NCBI RefSeq assembly: GCF_024834065.1
Contig: NZ_JANUYA010000005.1
Coordinates: 1 to 64,000 of the forward strand
DNA length: 64,000 nucleotides
Source of the DNA: Mycoplasma sp. CSL7475-4
Lineage (GTDB): Bacteria; Bacillota_I; Bacilli_A; Mycoplasmatales; Metamycoplasmataceae
Reading direction: 5' to 3'
This document shows, one piece after another, positions 43,244 to 53,704 of the stretch. Position numbers and translations under genes: made by a program. Within the stretch, counting starts at the first letter, position 1, and every line of letters starts with the position of its first letter. Under the pieces are notes generated by a model. The model did no database searches and was not told where the DNA came from. It saw nothing but the letters and a program-made list of their open reading frames with translations.

Positions 43244-44934
43244 ATGAAACACGACAAGCAATCAGAGAGTTTTAAAAACTTACCGAGGAAAAAGAAAATC
43301 GGTTTCTTCTCCTCAATGTTGATTGTAATGGGAAGTTCCATTGGTGCCGGTATCTTTTTTAAATCAGATGAAGTTTTAAGAAACTCCCGAGGAAATTTAA
43401 TTTTATCAATCGTTTGTTGAATTTTAGCTGCTTTTGCAGTTATTTCGATGGCCATTGCTTTAGCAGAAGTTGCTAGCGTAAAAAAAGATAATATGTCTTT
43501 AGTGGGGTGAAATCAAATTTTTAATTCCAGATGAGTTTACAACGCTTCAAAGAATTTTATGATTTATTTAACTTTGCCACTTACTTTTTTCTACATGCCC
43601 GTTTATACAATTCAGGTTTTACAAGACGGAATTGGTGCAATAACAGACAAGCCGGCTCTCACTTTTGGGACCAGTCATGATTGACTAATTTGATTACTAA
43701 TCACAACTTTGATGGGACTTTATTTATTGCTTGTGCCTGGATTGGTATCTAAAATTGGTAACATTCATAACACTATAGTTTTAGCAATAAAATTTATTCC
43801 GCTAGTGTTTATCATTGTTGTTGGTTTCATATTAGCTTTTAACGGCAAAGGTGGTGTTGACACGGTCAAAATAACAACTTTCAATACGAACTACTCAATA
43901 AAACTGGGTGATAGTTTCATTCAGTATTCAGCATCCGCTGGTTTTATTGGTGTATTTTTATCAATTGGAGCTATCTTTTTTGCCTATGATGGTTTCTATA
44001 TTGCAGCGGGAATGCAGTCAGAAATGAAAAAACCGGAAAAAACCACTTTAGCTCTTTCGTTAGGATTGATTATTATCACAATTCTTTATATTGCTATTGC
44101 AGTGGCAATGTCAATCAATGGTGGTTCATTTTCAAACATGCGAAACTATATCCAGAACTTGTTCGGTTTAAAACCTGGAAAAATAATTTTTGGAGCAATC
44201 AATATTGCTATTGCAATTGGTGTATTTGGCGTAATCAATGCCTTTTCTATGTGAATGCCTCGTTTTATTGAAACACTAATTAAAAAAGGCGAAATGCCAT
44301 TATGAAACAAATTTATTCATAAATTAAATCCGCATCGTCCTACTATTGGTGTTATTTATTCAATAATTATTGGGGTAGGAGCAAATATAATTTTTACTTT
44401 AATTGGTTCTTTATTGTATATTCCTACAAATTCTAATTACCTAAAATATAGTAATGATTCATTATGGAGCATGGCTAGACTCTATTCATTTACCGATTTA
44501 ATTGCTAATTGAATTACTGTTTTTAGTTTTGTTTTTATTGCTTTAGCAATCATTGGTGCTATAAAAAATAGAAAGACAGGCAAAATAGCAATCAAAAATC
44601 CGAAAAGAATTTCTTGTTTTTTGGTTATATAACTGTAATATTTGTTTCACTTGCAATGTTGGCTCAAATTCTAGTACCAATTGTTGATCTTATTACTACA
44701 TTTAAATTTGATATTCAATATTACGTATCAGTAAAAAATGTGTCATTAGAAATTGCTAAACAAGAGTTTACTAGTTTAATTGTTGGACGAGCAATGTTAG
44801 TTGTTGTTTTAGTAATCTTTCATGTCTTGGTTTTTGCAGTTTCGCCAATTGAAGATATGATTCATAAAAAGCAATATGGTTCAGTCGAAAAATACAATCA
44901 ATACCGCAGTAAAATGTTGTCAAAATATGAATAA
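43244..44934 (+). pseudogene. APC-family amino-acid permease, frameshifted near the 3' end
   Basis: Membrane transporter of the amino acid-polyamine-cation superfamily. N-terminus FSSMLIVMGSSIGAGIFFKSDEV has the APC helix 1 GSxIGAGIF signature, followed by about ten more hydrophobic helices. The frame ends early at a TAA (44629-44631). From about 44603 the next frame (106 codons from 44614) continues with plausible last helices and a charged C-terminus. One extra A in the AAAA at 44603-44606 would join them. Translation of the first part alone gives about 460 residues, missing the final two helices. Real mutation, assembly error and programmed slippage are all possible. Confidence 0.75.
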
Positions 44935-44994
44935 TGTCGATAAATTTACTCACACATATTGATTATTTTCGGAAAGGAAAGCTATTTTCTTTTA

Positions 44995-45016
44995 TTTTTT
45001 TTTTTTTTTTTACAAT
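44995..45016 (+). promoter_or_regulatory. promoter with 17-base T tract next to the -10 box
   Basis: T17 at 44995-45011 runs into a -10-like TACAAT at 45011-45016; the AAAGGAGG site and ATG of the HNH gene follow closely. The tract occupies the -35 to -10 spacer, where length changes alter promoter strength. Homopolymer spacer tracts drive phase variation of vlp lipoproteins in M. hyorhinis. Confidence 0.65.
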
Positions 45017-45039
45017 AGATATTGGAAAGGAGGTAATCA

Positions 45040-45366
45040 ATGTTAAAAAGAGAACAAGTTTGATTGAACTATTTTGGAAATGCTTCATCAGGATATGATT
45101 ATGCTGGTCGCCAAATTTTTCGCAATCGAAATGACTGAAATATTGAACACGTAAACCCATTGAGAAGCGATGCATACTCAAATTTAATACCAGCTCATAA
45201 GGAATCTAATTCTGCAAAAGCAAATAACAGCTCTTGAAATGACAATGGTTATAATTTTCAATTTTTTGGTCAAGATGGTGATTATAAATATGGAATTAAA
45301 AGAAAAAAAGTTGGTCAAGGCAATGATTCTTGAAAAATTGTTACACCAAAATATTTTAAAAAATAG
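45040..45366 (+). CDS. small HNH-endonuclease-type protein, likely phase variable
   Basis: 108 residues. GYDYAGRQIFRNRNDWNIEHVNPLRSD is followed by SNLIPAHKESNSAKANN; this is the order of a beta-beta-alpha metal (HNH) motif: first His in IEHVNP, Asn in SNLIPAH, last Asn/Lys in ESNSAKANN. The same G-D-AGR...W-I-HI-P...NL...N-K layout is known from small bacterial HNH proteins. The C-terminal half is Gly/Lys-rich. No signal peptide. AAAGGAGG lies 6 bases before the ATG. Its promoter holds a T17 tract. Target unknown; defence or toxin-like roles are speculative. Confidence 0.7.
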
Positions 45367-45391
45367 ACACAAGAAAATTTAGTGTCTATTT
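45361..45391. terminator. bidirectional terminator between HNH gene and msrAB
   Basis: AAATAGACAC / GTGTCTATTT perfect 10-base stem with an 11-base loop; the left arm contains the HNH stop codon. It is flanked by A/T runs serving both convergent genes. Confidence 0.85.
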
Positions 45392-45394
45392 TTA

Positions 45395-46324
45395 TTATTT
45401 AACGAATTTTTTAAATTCGCTGTAACCTCTTTCGTCCATTTGTTCGAGCGGAATAAATTCTAAAGCAGCTCCGTTAATACAATATCTCATGCCGCCCATA
45501 TCTTTAGGTCCATCGTTGAACACATGTCCTAAATGGTTGTTGCCTTCGCCCGAACGAACCTCAATTCGCAGCATTCTGTGCGAAGTGTCATCCAAATAAT
45601 GAACGCTTTCTTTTTCAATCGGTTTTGAGAATGAAGGTCATCCACAGCCAGAATCAAATTTATCATCAGAAGAAAATAAAGCCTCGCCTGTGATTTTTTC
45701 TACATAGATACCTTTTCTATATTCATTATTTAAAGAAGATGTGTGTGGATACTCTGTTGCTGATTTTTTCAAAACATCATAACTTAACTGATCTAGTTTT
45801 AGTTCATTTCTGACTTGTTTAATAATTTTATTTTCATGTTCATTCAATTTGTAGTCAACATTTAAATTAACATGACAATATCCGTTAGGATTTTTTTCTA
45901 AATAGTCTTGGTGGTAATCTTCAGCATTTATAAAATGTCTTAGTTTTTCTAACTCAACATAGAATTTTGAGTATTTATCCTTTAAATACTCAAATAATTT
46001 AGCGATAATTTTATGATCATTTTCATTTTCAAAATAAACACCAGTACGATATTGAGTACCAATATCGTTACCTTGTTTATTCAGTGATTGTGGGTCAATT
46101 AATCTAAATAAATGCATCACTAATTCCTCAACTGATACTTTTTCGTCATCATAATCAACCTTAACTGTTTCTGCGTGCATTGAAGATTTTAATTCACGGT
46201 AGTTAGCTTTGTCATTTAAGCCGTTTGCATAACCTGATACAGAATCTAAAACTCCATTCACTCTTGCAAAATAGGCTTCAACGCCTCAAAAACATCCACC
46301 GGCCAAATAAATAGTCTTTTTCAT
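45395..46324 (-). CDS. msrAB: peptide methionine sulfoxide reductase MsrA-MsrB fusion
   Basis: 309-residue fusion repairing both stereoisomers of oxidised methionine. The MsrA part (1-160) starts AGGCFWGVEAYF with catalytic Cys 11. The MsrB part (about 175-309) has [32 protein letters not shown] and [13 protein letters not shown], with catalytic [11 protein letters not shown] near 285. The CxxC zinc pairs of many MsrB proteins are not seen. AAGGAGG lies before the ATG. It stands alone between two terminators. Confidence 0.95.
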
Positions 46325-46393
46325 TTTCCTCCTTATTTTTTTAACAAGATTATTGTATATGAAAAAATTATCAAAAAAGCTAAAAAATAAATA

Positions 46394-46418
46394 AAAAAGT
46401 CGAACAAATCGACTTTTT
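46394..46418 (-). terminator. terminator after deoB
   Basis: AAAAAGTCGA / TCGACTTTTT perfect stem with a 5-base loop; the minus strand continues with T. Confidence 0.85.
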
Positions 46419-46423
46419 AGAAT

Positions 46424-47614
46424 TTAAACAAGTTGTTCGAAGATGTCATCACCTGTTTCGGCTACAATCTCAACATTTCAGTTACGTGCAACAATATTAC
46501 CACTTGTTCCTAAACCTTCAACATCTTTTAGAACTTTTGGTGATTTAAATGATTTTGAAAAAATTGTTAAAGGTAACATTTCTCTTGTGTGGTTAAATCC
46601 TGGATATAATGGGTCATTACCGTGATCTGAAGTCATGATTAATAAGTCATCTTCTTTCATTGTGTTCATTAAAACACCAATTTTTGTGTCTAATAAAGCA
46701 ATATTTGACGCATAACCATCAACATCTCTTCTGTGTCCGTAATGTGAGTCAAATTGAACTAAGTTAGTGAATACGAATGTATCTTTTGTGTCTTTTTTAG
46801 CTTCATCAATAGTAATATCCATTGCGTGTGCGTCACCATCTGAGTGAATAGCTCTTGAAATACCTTGACCAACAAAAATATCATTAATTTTACCAACAGC
46901 AACTACATCAACACCAACTTTTTGCAATTGATTTAGAATCAATTCACGTGGTTTGTTAGCATAGTCGTGTCTGTTGAATGTTCTTTTGTATTTGCCATTT
47001 TCATCGGTAATGAAAGGACGAACAATAATTCTTCCTACGTTTCATTCAGGTTTTGATGAACAAATTTCTCTTGCGGCTTTTCCGTAACGGTATAAATTGT
47101 CTAAGCCAATTCATTCTTCATGTGCTGCAATTTGCAATACTGAGTCCATTGAAGTATAAACAATAATTGCACCTGTTTCTTTTTGTTCTTGTGCAAATTC
47201 ATCAATAATTTCAGTACCAGATCCACTACGGTTGCAAATAATTTTACGTCCGTCAAATGCTTTAGATAATTCATCAATTAAATCTTGAGGGAAACCATTT
47301 TCAGTAAATGTTGGGAATGGAACTAATGTTTTAATTCCCATCATTTCTCAGTGACCAGCTAAAGTATCTTTAGCGTTTGAAACTTCTTGCACTCTAGTCA
47401 TGTATGCTTTTGGTTTTTGAACATGGTAGTTACCTTCTAATGTTGTGATATTTCCAATTCCCAATTTTTTTCAATTGTCAATATAGAACATAGCACTTTT
47501 AGAGGCAGAAAGAATTGTATTTGCTCCATTGTCTCCAAATGCTTTTTGATCACGGTCTGGTCCAATACCTAAACCGTCTGTTACGATCATAAAAATACGA
47601 TTAAATTTTGCCAT
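46424..47614 (-). CDS. deoB: phosphopentomutase
   Basis: Interconverts (deoxy)ribose 1- and 5-phosphate in nucleoside salvage. 396 residues, alkaline-phosphatase superfamily. [15 protein letters not shown] near residue 6 holds the first metal-binding Asp; the cap domain includes GHWEMMGI near 87; [13 protein letters not shown] near 287 and [12 protein letters not shown] near 330 hold the remaining metal ligands. Fits with the BMP nucleoside transporter and with the two DHH phosphoesterase genes upstream in the same operon (2-base gap). Confidence 0.96.
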
Positions 47615-47616
47615 AA

Positions 47617-48603
47617 TTACTCCTTATTTTCTCTTTGTCAACGTTCAACTTCGGCATTACATTCAGCAATAACTTTGTCAACATCAGCAAATGTTTTAAT
47701 AATTGCTCCCGAAGCACGGTCGTGGCCACCGCCACCAAATTTTAGGGCCACATTTCTTACAATAGGGCCGTTTGAACGAAATTCAACTCTGATGTTGCCG
47801 TTTGCTTCTTCGTTAAATGAAACTCAAATCGGAAAACCTTTAATATTGCCGACCATGTTAGGACGAGCCATATCATTTGGTGTTTTACCTAATTCAATAG
47901 TTGTTTTGTAATCAACTTGAATATAAGCAACTTGCCCAACGGTTTTTAACGAAGACATTAATGTGTTTTGTGCTTTTAAATCTTCAAGTGAAGTTTGAGC
48001 TAGTCCTAGAAAAACTTTTTCAGCTCTTAAGTTGTTTTTGTATAAAAACGCTGCTAATTCGTGTGTTCGAGAACTAGTATCCGAAAATTGGAATCTTCCC
48101 GAGTCAGTTACAATACCTAGGAAAATAAAATTGGCAGCTCTTTCTGTTATTTTCCATTTTTTTTGATAAGCAAGTTCAGCTATCATTTCTGCCGCTGCAA
48201 TACGGTTTTCTTCTAATCAAACTGTAACTTTATCTAAATCATCCTCGTTTGGATGATGGTCAATTCTTAAAGTTTCAGCAAATAAATTTTTGTCTAAAAC
48301 TTCACGGTTATATATTCTTTCTTTTTGGTTAGCATCTACAACAACGCCTAAAGACTTAGCTAAAATTTCATCTGATGGAATTTCGTCAAAATCTAAATTC
48401 AAAAAGTTAGAAAATAAACCATTTGATTCACCGATTGCATAAACTTTTTTATTTGGGTAATTTACTCGCAATAATTCTCTTAAACCAAATTGACTACCTA
48501 AACAGTCTCCATCAGGTCTGATGTGATGAAAAATCACTATTGAGTCATATTGTTCTAATTTCTCGGCAGCAATTTGTCATGTTCCAGTATCGGACATTTT
48601 CAT
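47617..48603 (-). CDS. DHH/DHHA1 phosphoesterase (NrnA-like), copy 2
   Basis: 328 residues. HHIRPDGDCLGSQFGLRE near 26 (DHH motif I), GVVVDANQ near 82, RIDHHPNEDDL near 110 (DHH motif), LGIVTDSGRFQF near 155, and the DHHA1 end KFGGGGHDRASGA near 293 are conserved. NrnA-like enzymes degrade short oligoribonucleotides and dephosphorylate pAp; related mycoplasma proteins also hydrolyse cyclic dinucleotides. The ATG overlaps the stop of copy 1 and AGGAGGC-type ribosome binding lies 7 bases upstream. Paralogous to its neighbour (about one third similar by eye). Confidence 0.88.
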
Positions 48604-49577
48604 TATTTTGCCTCCCATTTGGCTATTGCGTCATTTAAGTGTTTTAGGACATCTTTTACTTCATCAAATGATGAAATATTGCATCCGGCAGCATTCGCAT
48701 GACCACCACCGTTGTATAAATTAGCAACTTCGTTAACTAGTGGACCATTTGAACGTAAACGACAACGTACGCTTCCGTCAGATTGTTCGACAAAAAATGC
48801 TCAACATGAATTATCATCAATATTAGCTAACTCATTAACGAAAATTGCCGCTTTTAACTCGTCAAATCCGAATTCTTCTTGTACTTGTTTGTTAGCAATG
48901 AAATATAACACTCTACCGTCTTTTTGGAAGTGTGAAAGAATGTGCCCAATATATTTAATATCTTTTAAACTTCTTTTACCTAATTCTTTGTGTAATTTTC
49001 ATGATTCAACATTACCTTGTTCTTCAAGAAAGGCAGCTAACTTGAATGTTCTAGCAGATGTATCTTGGTATAAAAATCTCCCTGAATCAGTTACTATTCC
49101 TAAAAATGTGTGTTTAGCAGCTTTTTGACTTAATTTTCAGTTTGCATCATAAGCAATATGTGCAACTTGTTCAGCAGAAGCTACATAATGTTCATCGACA
49201 AATAAGTAGTCATATTCAACATCACTGCCGTTAGGGTGATGGTCGATTCTTAATTTAGCACTGAATTTATCGCCTAACAATAAATCACCATGCACAATAC
49301 GATCTGAACTAGAAGCATCAACAACAATAGCTAATGAATCGCTAAAATCAATTGTTTCTAGTGGATCGAACTTGTAGTCCATAAAATCATATGTACCGAC
49401 ATTATCGCCGGGTGTATAAACTTTTTTATCTGGAAAATTATCTCTAATCATTTGGGCTAGTCCGTGTTGTGACCCTAGACAGTCACCGTCTGGACGAGTA
49501 TGATGAAAAATAACAATATTTTTGTATTTTGGATTCTTGATTGCGTCGATAGCAACCTGTGTGTTTCCTATTTTCAT
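48603..49577 (-). CDS. DHH/DHHA1 phosphoesterase (NrnA-like), copy 1
   Basis: 324 residues. HHTRPDGDCLGSQHGLAQ near 26, IVVDASSSDR near 86, RIDHHPNGSDVEY near 112, LGIVTDSGRF near 159, and YNGGGHANAAGC near 293 are conserved: full set of metal ligands, so probably active nanoRNase/pAp phosphatase. AAAGGAG lies before the ATG. First gene of a three-gene operon with its paralogue and deoB. Mycoplasmas usually keep two such proteins, but not always side by side. Confidence 0.9.
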
Positions 49578-49599
49578 ATATCTCCTTTAAAAATAAAAT

Positions 49600-50018
49600 T
49601 AGTATTTAAATTATACATTAAACGCATTTTTGGTTTCGTCTATGACATGAATAATTTCAAAAAATAAGAAAACAATATTATTCAATAATTATTGAATTAC
49701 TAAGTGTAAGAAGTATAGATAAATCACATTTTTGATCAATATTTTTATTGAAAATTTAACAAAAAAGCAAGCAAATAAGACATCGTATTGTCATATTTGC
49801 TTACTCAAAGAATTATCTTAAAAATTATTTTTTTAAGAGCCACTAATATAATTAACTCGTAATTAAAACTAACTAAAATTAAGGTAATTATCGCCTGGTT
49901 TTATGTTTCACTGTATTTTAGATGCTCATTTTGGTTGATTAAAATGACTTTATTTTGATATTGATATTTAGGAACGCAAAACTTTGTGGTACACTAATAT
50001 TGTAGATTTGAGGTTTAA
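49600..50018. other. gene-less stretch with strong hairpin and palindrome
   Basis: No protein or RNA gene seen. It contains a palindrome ATTCAATAATTATTGAAT near 49680-49697 and, near 49770-49797, a long stem (GCAAATAAGACA / TGTCATATTTGC, one mismatch) followed on the minus strand by GCTTTTTTG, shaped like a terminator pointing toward the DHH operon. The right end holds the ymdB promoter, probably TACACT near 49991. Confidence 0.5.
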
Positions 50019-50834
50019 ATGCCAAATAAAAAAATAAATATTTTATTTATTGGAGATATTTTCGGTCAACCTGGTATTGATACTGTAAAAAAATATATCA
50101 ATGATTTAAAGAAAGAACATAATATTGATGTTGTGATCGCTCAGTGCGAAAACGTATCTGATCGAAAAGGTTTTACTGAATATGATTATATTCAACTCAA
50201 GAAAATAGGGGTTGATGTTTGCACTTTAGGAAATCATGTTTGAGCTAGAGATAGTATTTTCGATATTATTAATAACAACGATGTTGTTAGACCACTAAAC
50301 ATTTCTAATTCTTATCCTGGTCATGGTAGTACAATTATTCAAGTCAATGAAACAACATTGCGTGTAAGTTCTCTTATGGGTATAACTTTTAATAGATTAT
50401 TGTCTCCGTGAAAAGATGAATTTGCTGATAATTTCTTTGATGCTATTGACGATGTTATTAAATATTCAGTAAAAACAGATTTTCATTTTATAGATTTTCA
50501 CGCCGAAACAACAAGTGAAAAAGCAATATTAGGTCTATATTTAGATGGTGTTGTTGACGCAGTTTGTGGAACACATACTCATGTGCAAACTAACGATGCG
50601 AGAGTTTTACCTAAAGGAACATGTTTTATTACAGATGCAGGCATGGTGGGTCCACATAATTCGGCAATTGGTGCTAACTTCCAAGAAGTTTATGAACATA
50701 TGCGCTATGCTGCACATGCTAAATTTAGGGTGTCAGAAAATAACACACAATTCAACGGAGTTGTTCTCGAACTTAACACAATAGATAAACAAAATAATAA
50801 AATTAAACCAATTTGTATTTATCCTGAAAATTAA
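50019..50834 (+). CDS. YmdB-type metallophosphoesterase
   Basis: 271 residues of the TIGR00282/YmdB family. Metal ligands: FIGDIFGQPG near 11, QCENVSDRKGF near 42, TLGNHVWAR near 71, DFHAETTSEK near 155, and CGTHTHVQTND near 180. YmdB of Bacillus hydrolyses 2',3'-cyclic nucleotides and affects biofilm and motility gene expression; its job in mycoplasmas is unclear. Four Trp use TGA. Single-gene unit with its own terminator. Confidence 0.92.
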
Positions 50835-50858
50835 TAGAGCAATTGCTCTATTTTTTTT
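50833..50858 (+). terminator. terminator after ymdB
   Basis: AATAGAGC-AATT-GCTCTATT followed by T8; overlaps the last two bases of the stop codon. Confidence 0.9.
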
Positions 50859-50862
50859 AAAA

Positions 50863-50881
50863 AAGCCCCTTGAAAGGGCTT
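50863..50881 (-). terminator. terminator for the dUTPase-Nif3-rpoD side
   Basis: AAGCCC / GGGCTT stem with a 7-base loop, with TTTT behind it on the minus strand. Confidence 0.7.
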
Positions 50882-50884
50882 AAA

Positions 50885-51379
50885 TTAATAATGATTTTTA
50901 ATTCGGTCAAAGTTTTTTTTATTTTTAATTTCGTATCATTTAAAAATGTCTTCTTCTGTGTAGTTAAGTAATTTTGCACAACCTAATGAAAGAGACAATA
51001 ATTCACTAATTATCTCTTTAGAGATATTGCCTTTATTAATTGAGGCAATTCTAAATATTTCCAAAATTTGATCAGTAGGGAATTTAGAAACAATTTTAGG
51101 TTCAATTATTGGATTAACACCTACTTTATAAGCGTATGAACCCAAGAAATGTAAAACATCAGCAAATTCTTCAAGAGCAGCATCATGATTGATATTTTTA
51201 TGTTTTTTTCAGTATTTAAAAGATTGAATTTCGTTAGCAAATTCTGAAAACTCTACCAAGACAGCCAATAATCATTTTGCTTGTCACTCTTCATCAGTGA
51301 TCGCATCTAAATCATCACGCGAAATTATTGCTTGGTCTAGCTCTTTTTGCATTTTGAATATATTTGTAAAATCCATCAT
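50885..51379 (-). CDS. dUTP diphosphatase, dimeric (all-alpha NTP-PPase) type
   Basis: 164-residue helical protein. DEEWQAKWLLAVLVEFSEFANE (about residues 28-50, with the EExxE-like metal site) and ALEEFADVLHFLG near 68 match the MazG-like dimeric dUTPase fold (dUTPase_2) that removes dUTP from the pool. It starts with two Met codons; the first has GGAGC upstream. Downstream of the Nif3-like gene (5-base gap) in an operon that begins before dnaG. Exact substrate not proven from sequence. Confidence 0.8.
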
Positions 51380-51384
51380 TGCTC

Positions 51385-52155
51385 CTAAATGTTTTTGTAT
51401 GGTTCTTTAAAAATGTATGTGTGTACATTTAAGTCTGGAAAATTTTGTTCCAGTTTTGTGGCAATATCAAATACAAAAACTTGTTCGTCTAAATGCGAGA
51501 CTTCTAAAATTTTAATTTTGTGTTGTTGATATAACACTCATTCATTTCACTTGACATCACTCAATATTACTAACTGAGTCTTGTTTTGACTCAATTCATA
51601 CGCTAGGGTTGCGGGTCCTGAACCAGATAAAATGGCAACATTTTTTAGTTTAGTATTTAAATCGTCAGTATTAGTGCGCGTCGAATGTAAATTCATTTTC
51701 TCAATGAATAATGACTTTAATTCATTGATTGAAATTGGTTCTTTAACTATACACGGATACGGATTATTATGGTTATAAATCGAAGGAGTTAAATTTAATC
51801 TTAATGCAATTTGGTGTGAAGTTCCGTTCACATTATTGTCATAATTTGTGTGTAATGCGAGTACATTTATACGTTTTTTCTTCAATATTGCCAATATTTC
51901 ACGTTTATAAGGGGCGGCAATAAATTCATCTTGTCAGGTCTGAGCGAATTTAAATGGATGATGTAAAACAATTAAATTTGCATCTTTGTCAATTGCTAAT
52001 TGTAATACTTCTCATGTTAAATCAATTGCAGTAACAACACCTTTTATTTTTTCGCTCAAGTTAAATTTAACACTAAATCCAGCGGGGTCTCAAACCTCAG
52101 CAGCATCTAAAGGATAATGTTGCAGTAGAAAATTACTTACTTTACGAATTTGCAT
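51385..52155 (-). CDS. Nif3-like dinuclear metal-binding protein
   Basis: 256 residues of the NIF3/YqfO family, GTP cyclohydrolase I type 2-like fold, function unsettled. DPAGFSVKF near 24, VTAIDLTWEV near 41, IVLHHPFKF near 61 (His pair binding metal), LHTNYDNNVNGTSHQIA near 100, and ILSGSGPATLAYEL near 170 fit. The usual final HHxxE segment is altered to EVSHLDEQ. In Bacillus and relatives yqfO lies directly after rpoD/sigA, as here; its ATG shares a base with the rpoD stop. Confidence 0.85.
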
Positions 52156-53648
52156 TATTTAAAAAAGTCCTTTAGATATTTACCTTTACGTGTGCAGTTT
52201 TTCAATTTTCTTAAAATTTTGTTTTCAATTTGGCGAATACGTTCTTTAGAAACGCCTCTATCTTTAGCCAATTCTTCTAGCGGTGTAACTTTATATTTTT
52301 CACCATTTTCGTCAATTCCGACACCATAACGTTTACAGATAAGAACATATTCGTCTCTGTCTAATGCTTCTGATAATGTTTCATTTAGCATATCTACCAA
52401 TTCTTCTTGCGAAGCAAAGTCAATTGGGTTTACAACACTATCGTCTTTAACAAAATCAGAGAATGCTGAATCATTTTCTTTCCCGATTTGTTTATCAAGC
52501 GAAATAGGGTCAATATTTATTTTACGAATATATCTAACTTTTTCAGCTGTATAACCTTGACCAAATTTTGCTGCAATTTCCTCGTCAGTTGGTTCTGTTC
52601 CGTTTTCTTGGTGTAATTCACGCTCGATTTTGGTAATTTTATTGATGGTTTCAACCATATGAACTGGAACACGAATAGTACGTGCTTGATCAGCAACTGC
52701 TCTAGTTATCGCTTGACGAATTCATCAAGTAGCATATGTTGAGAATTTGAAACCTTTACCAACATTATATTTTGTAACTGCCTTAACAATTCCTGAGTTA
52801 CCTTCTGAAATTAAATCAATAAAACTTAAACCACGATTTTTGTATTTTTTTGCATTGTTTATAACTAAACGTAGATTTCTTTTGATTAATTTATCCTTAG
52901 CTCTTTTACCTCTAAAACCACCTTTTTCCATTTCTAAAGCCAATTTTTCTTCTTCAGCTTTAGTTAGAAGTTTTCCATATTTACCAATTCAACGCATATA
53001 TCATTTAACTATATCGTTAGTTTCAGTCAATTTATTACGAAGTTGGCTTGTTGATGTCAAGGTATCGTCAGATAAATCAATATCCATATCATCATATGAT
53101 TGAATTTTAAAATCATCATCTGTTAAATTTTTGGATGACTTATTGTCTTTTTTGACATTTTTTGTTTCTTTTCTAATAATTATTTCATCTTCGTCTTCTT
53201 CGGCATAGCTAGAGTCATCTGAATATTCATAATCATCATTGAAACTAAATTCTTCAGTGTAGTCATCGTCAAATTCCTTGATGTCAATTGAACTCTTGAT
53301 ATCTTCGTCTTCGTCATCAAATTCTTCAACAATAACATCAGCTTTTTTAAAGTTTTCACCTTTGTCATCTTCTGATGATTTATCACTATCTTCATTGCCG
53401 TTTTCATCGATTTCATCGATAATATCGTCTTTTGTAATATCGTCTTCGTCACCTTCGTCAACTTCGTCTGAAATTAACCCTGCTTCATGAAGATTTTCAA
53501 GCATTTCATCCATTAATTCGTCAGGAATTTCAACTTTAATTTCGTCTAGATATTCAAAAATATCAGATTGTGATAATTGTTTAGTTGCGGTTGTTTTCGC
53601 GTGTTTTTCAATTAATTTAATAACTGTTTTTAAATCGTGGTTTTCCAT
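52155..53648 (-). CDS. rpoD: primary RNA polymerase sigma factor
   Basis: 497 residues. N-terminal winged-helix-like part (1-65), then an unusually long acidic, low-complexity segment rich in Asp, Glu and Ser (about 66-190). Region 2: [26 protein letters not shown] near 257 and the -10 recognition part [17 protein letters not shown] with TGA Trp codons. Region 3 near 350, region 4.2 [21 protein letters not shown] near 465. The acidic segment replaces region 1.1/non-conserved region. Lies between dnaG and the Nif3-like gene: the macromolecular-synthesis operon order. Confidence 0.96.
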
Positions 53649-53704
53649 TTTTTCTCCTTTATGTGAAAAATTAATTTTTAAAATCGCTTCGGATTAAAAC
53701 AATT

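Noticed and set aside
44771-45372. Minus-strand open frames across the permease end, T tract and HNH gene
   Set aside because: They need the complement of the T tract as poly-Lys coding and oppose better supported plus-strand genes.
53180-53490. Met/Lys-rich and Ser-rich open frames on both strands
   Set aside because: Shadows of the acidic low-complexity segment of rpoD.
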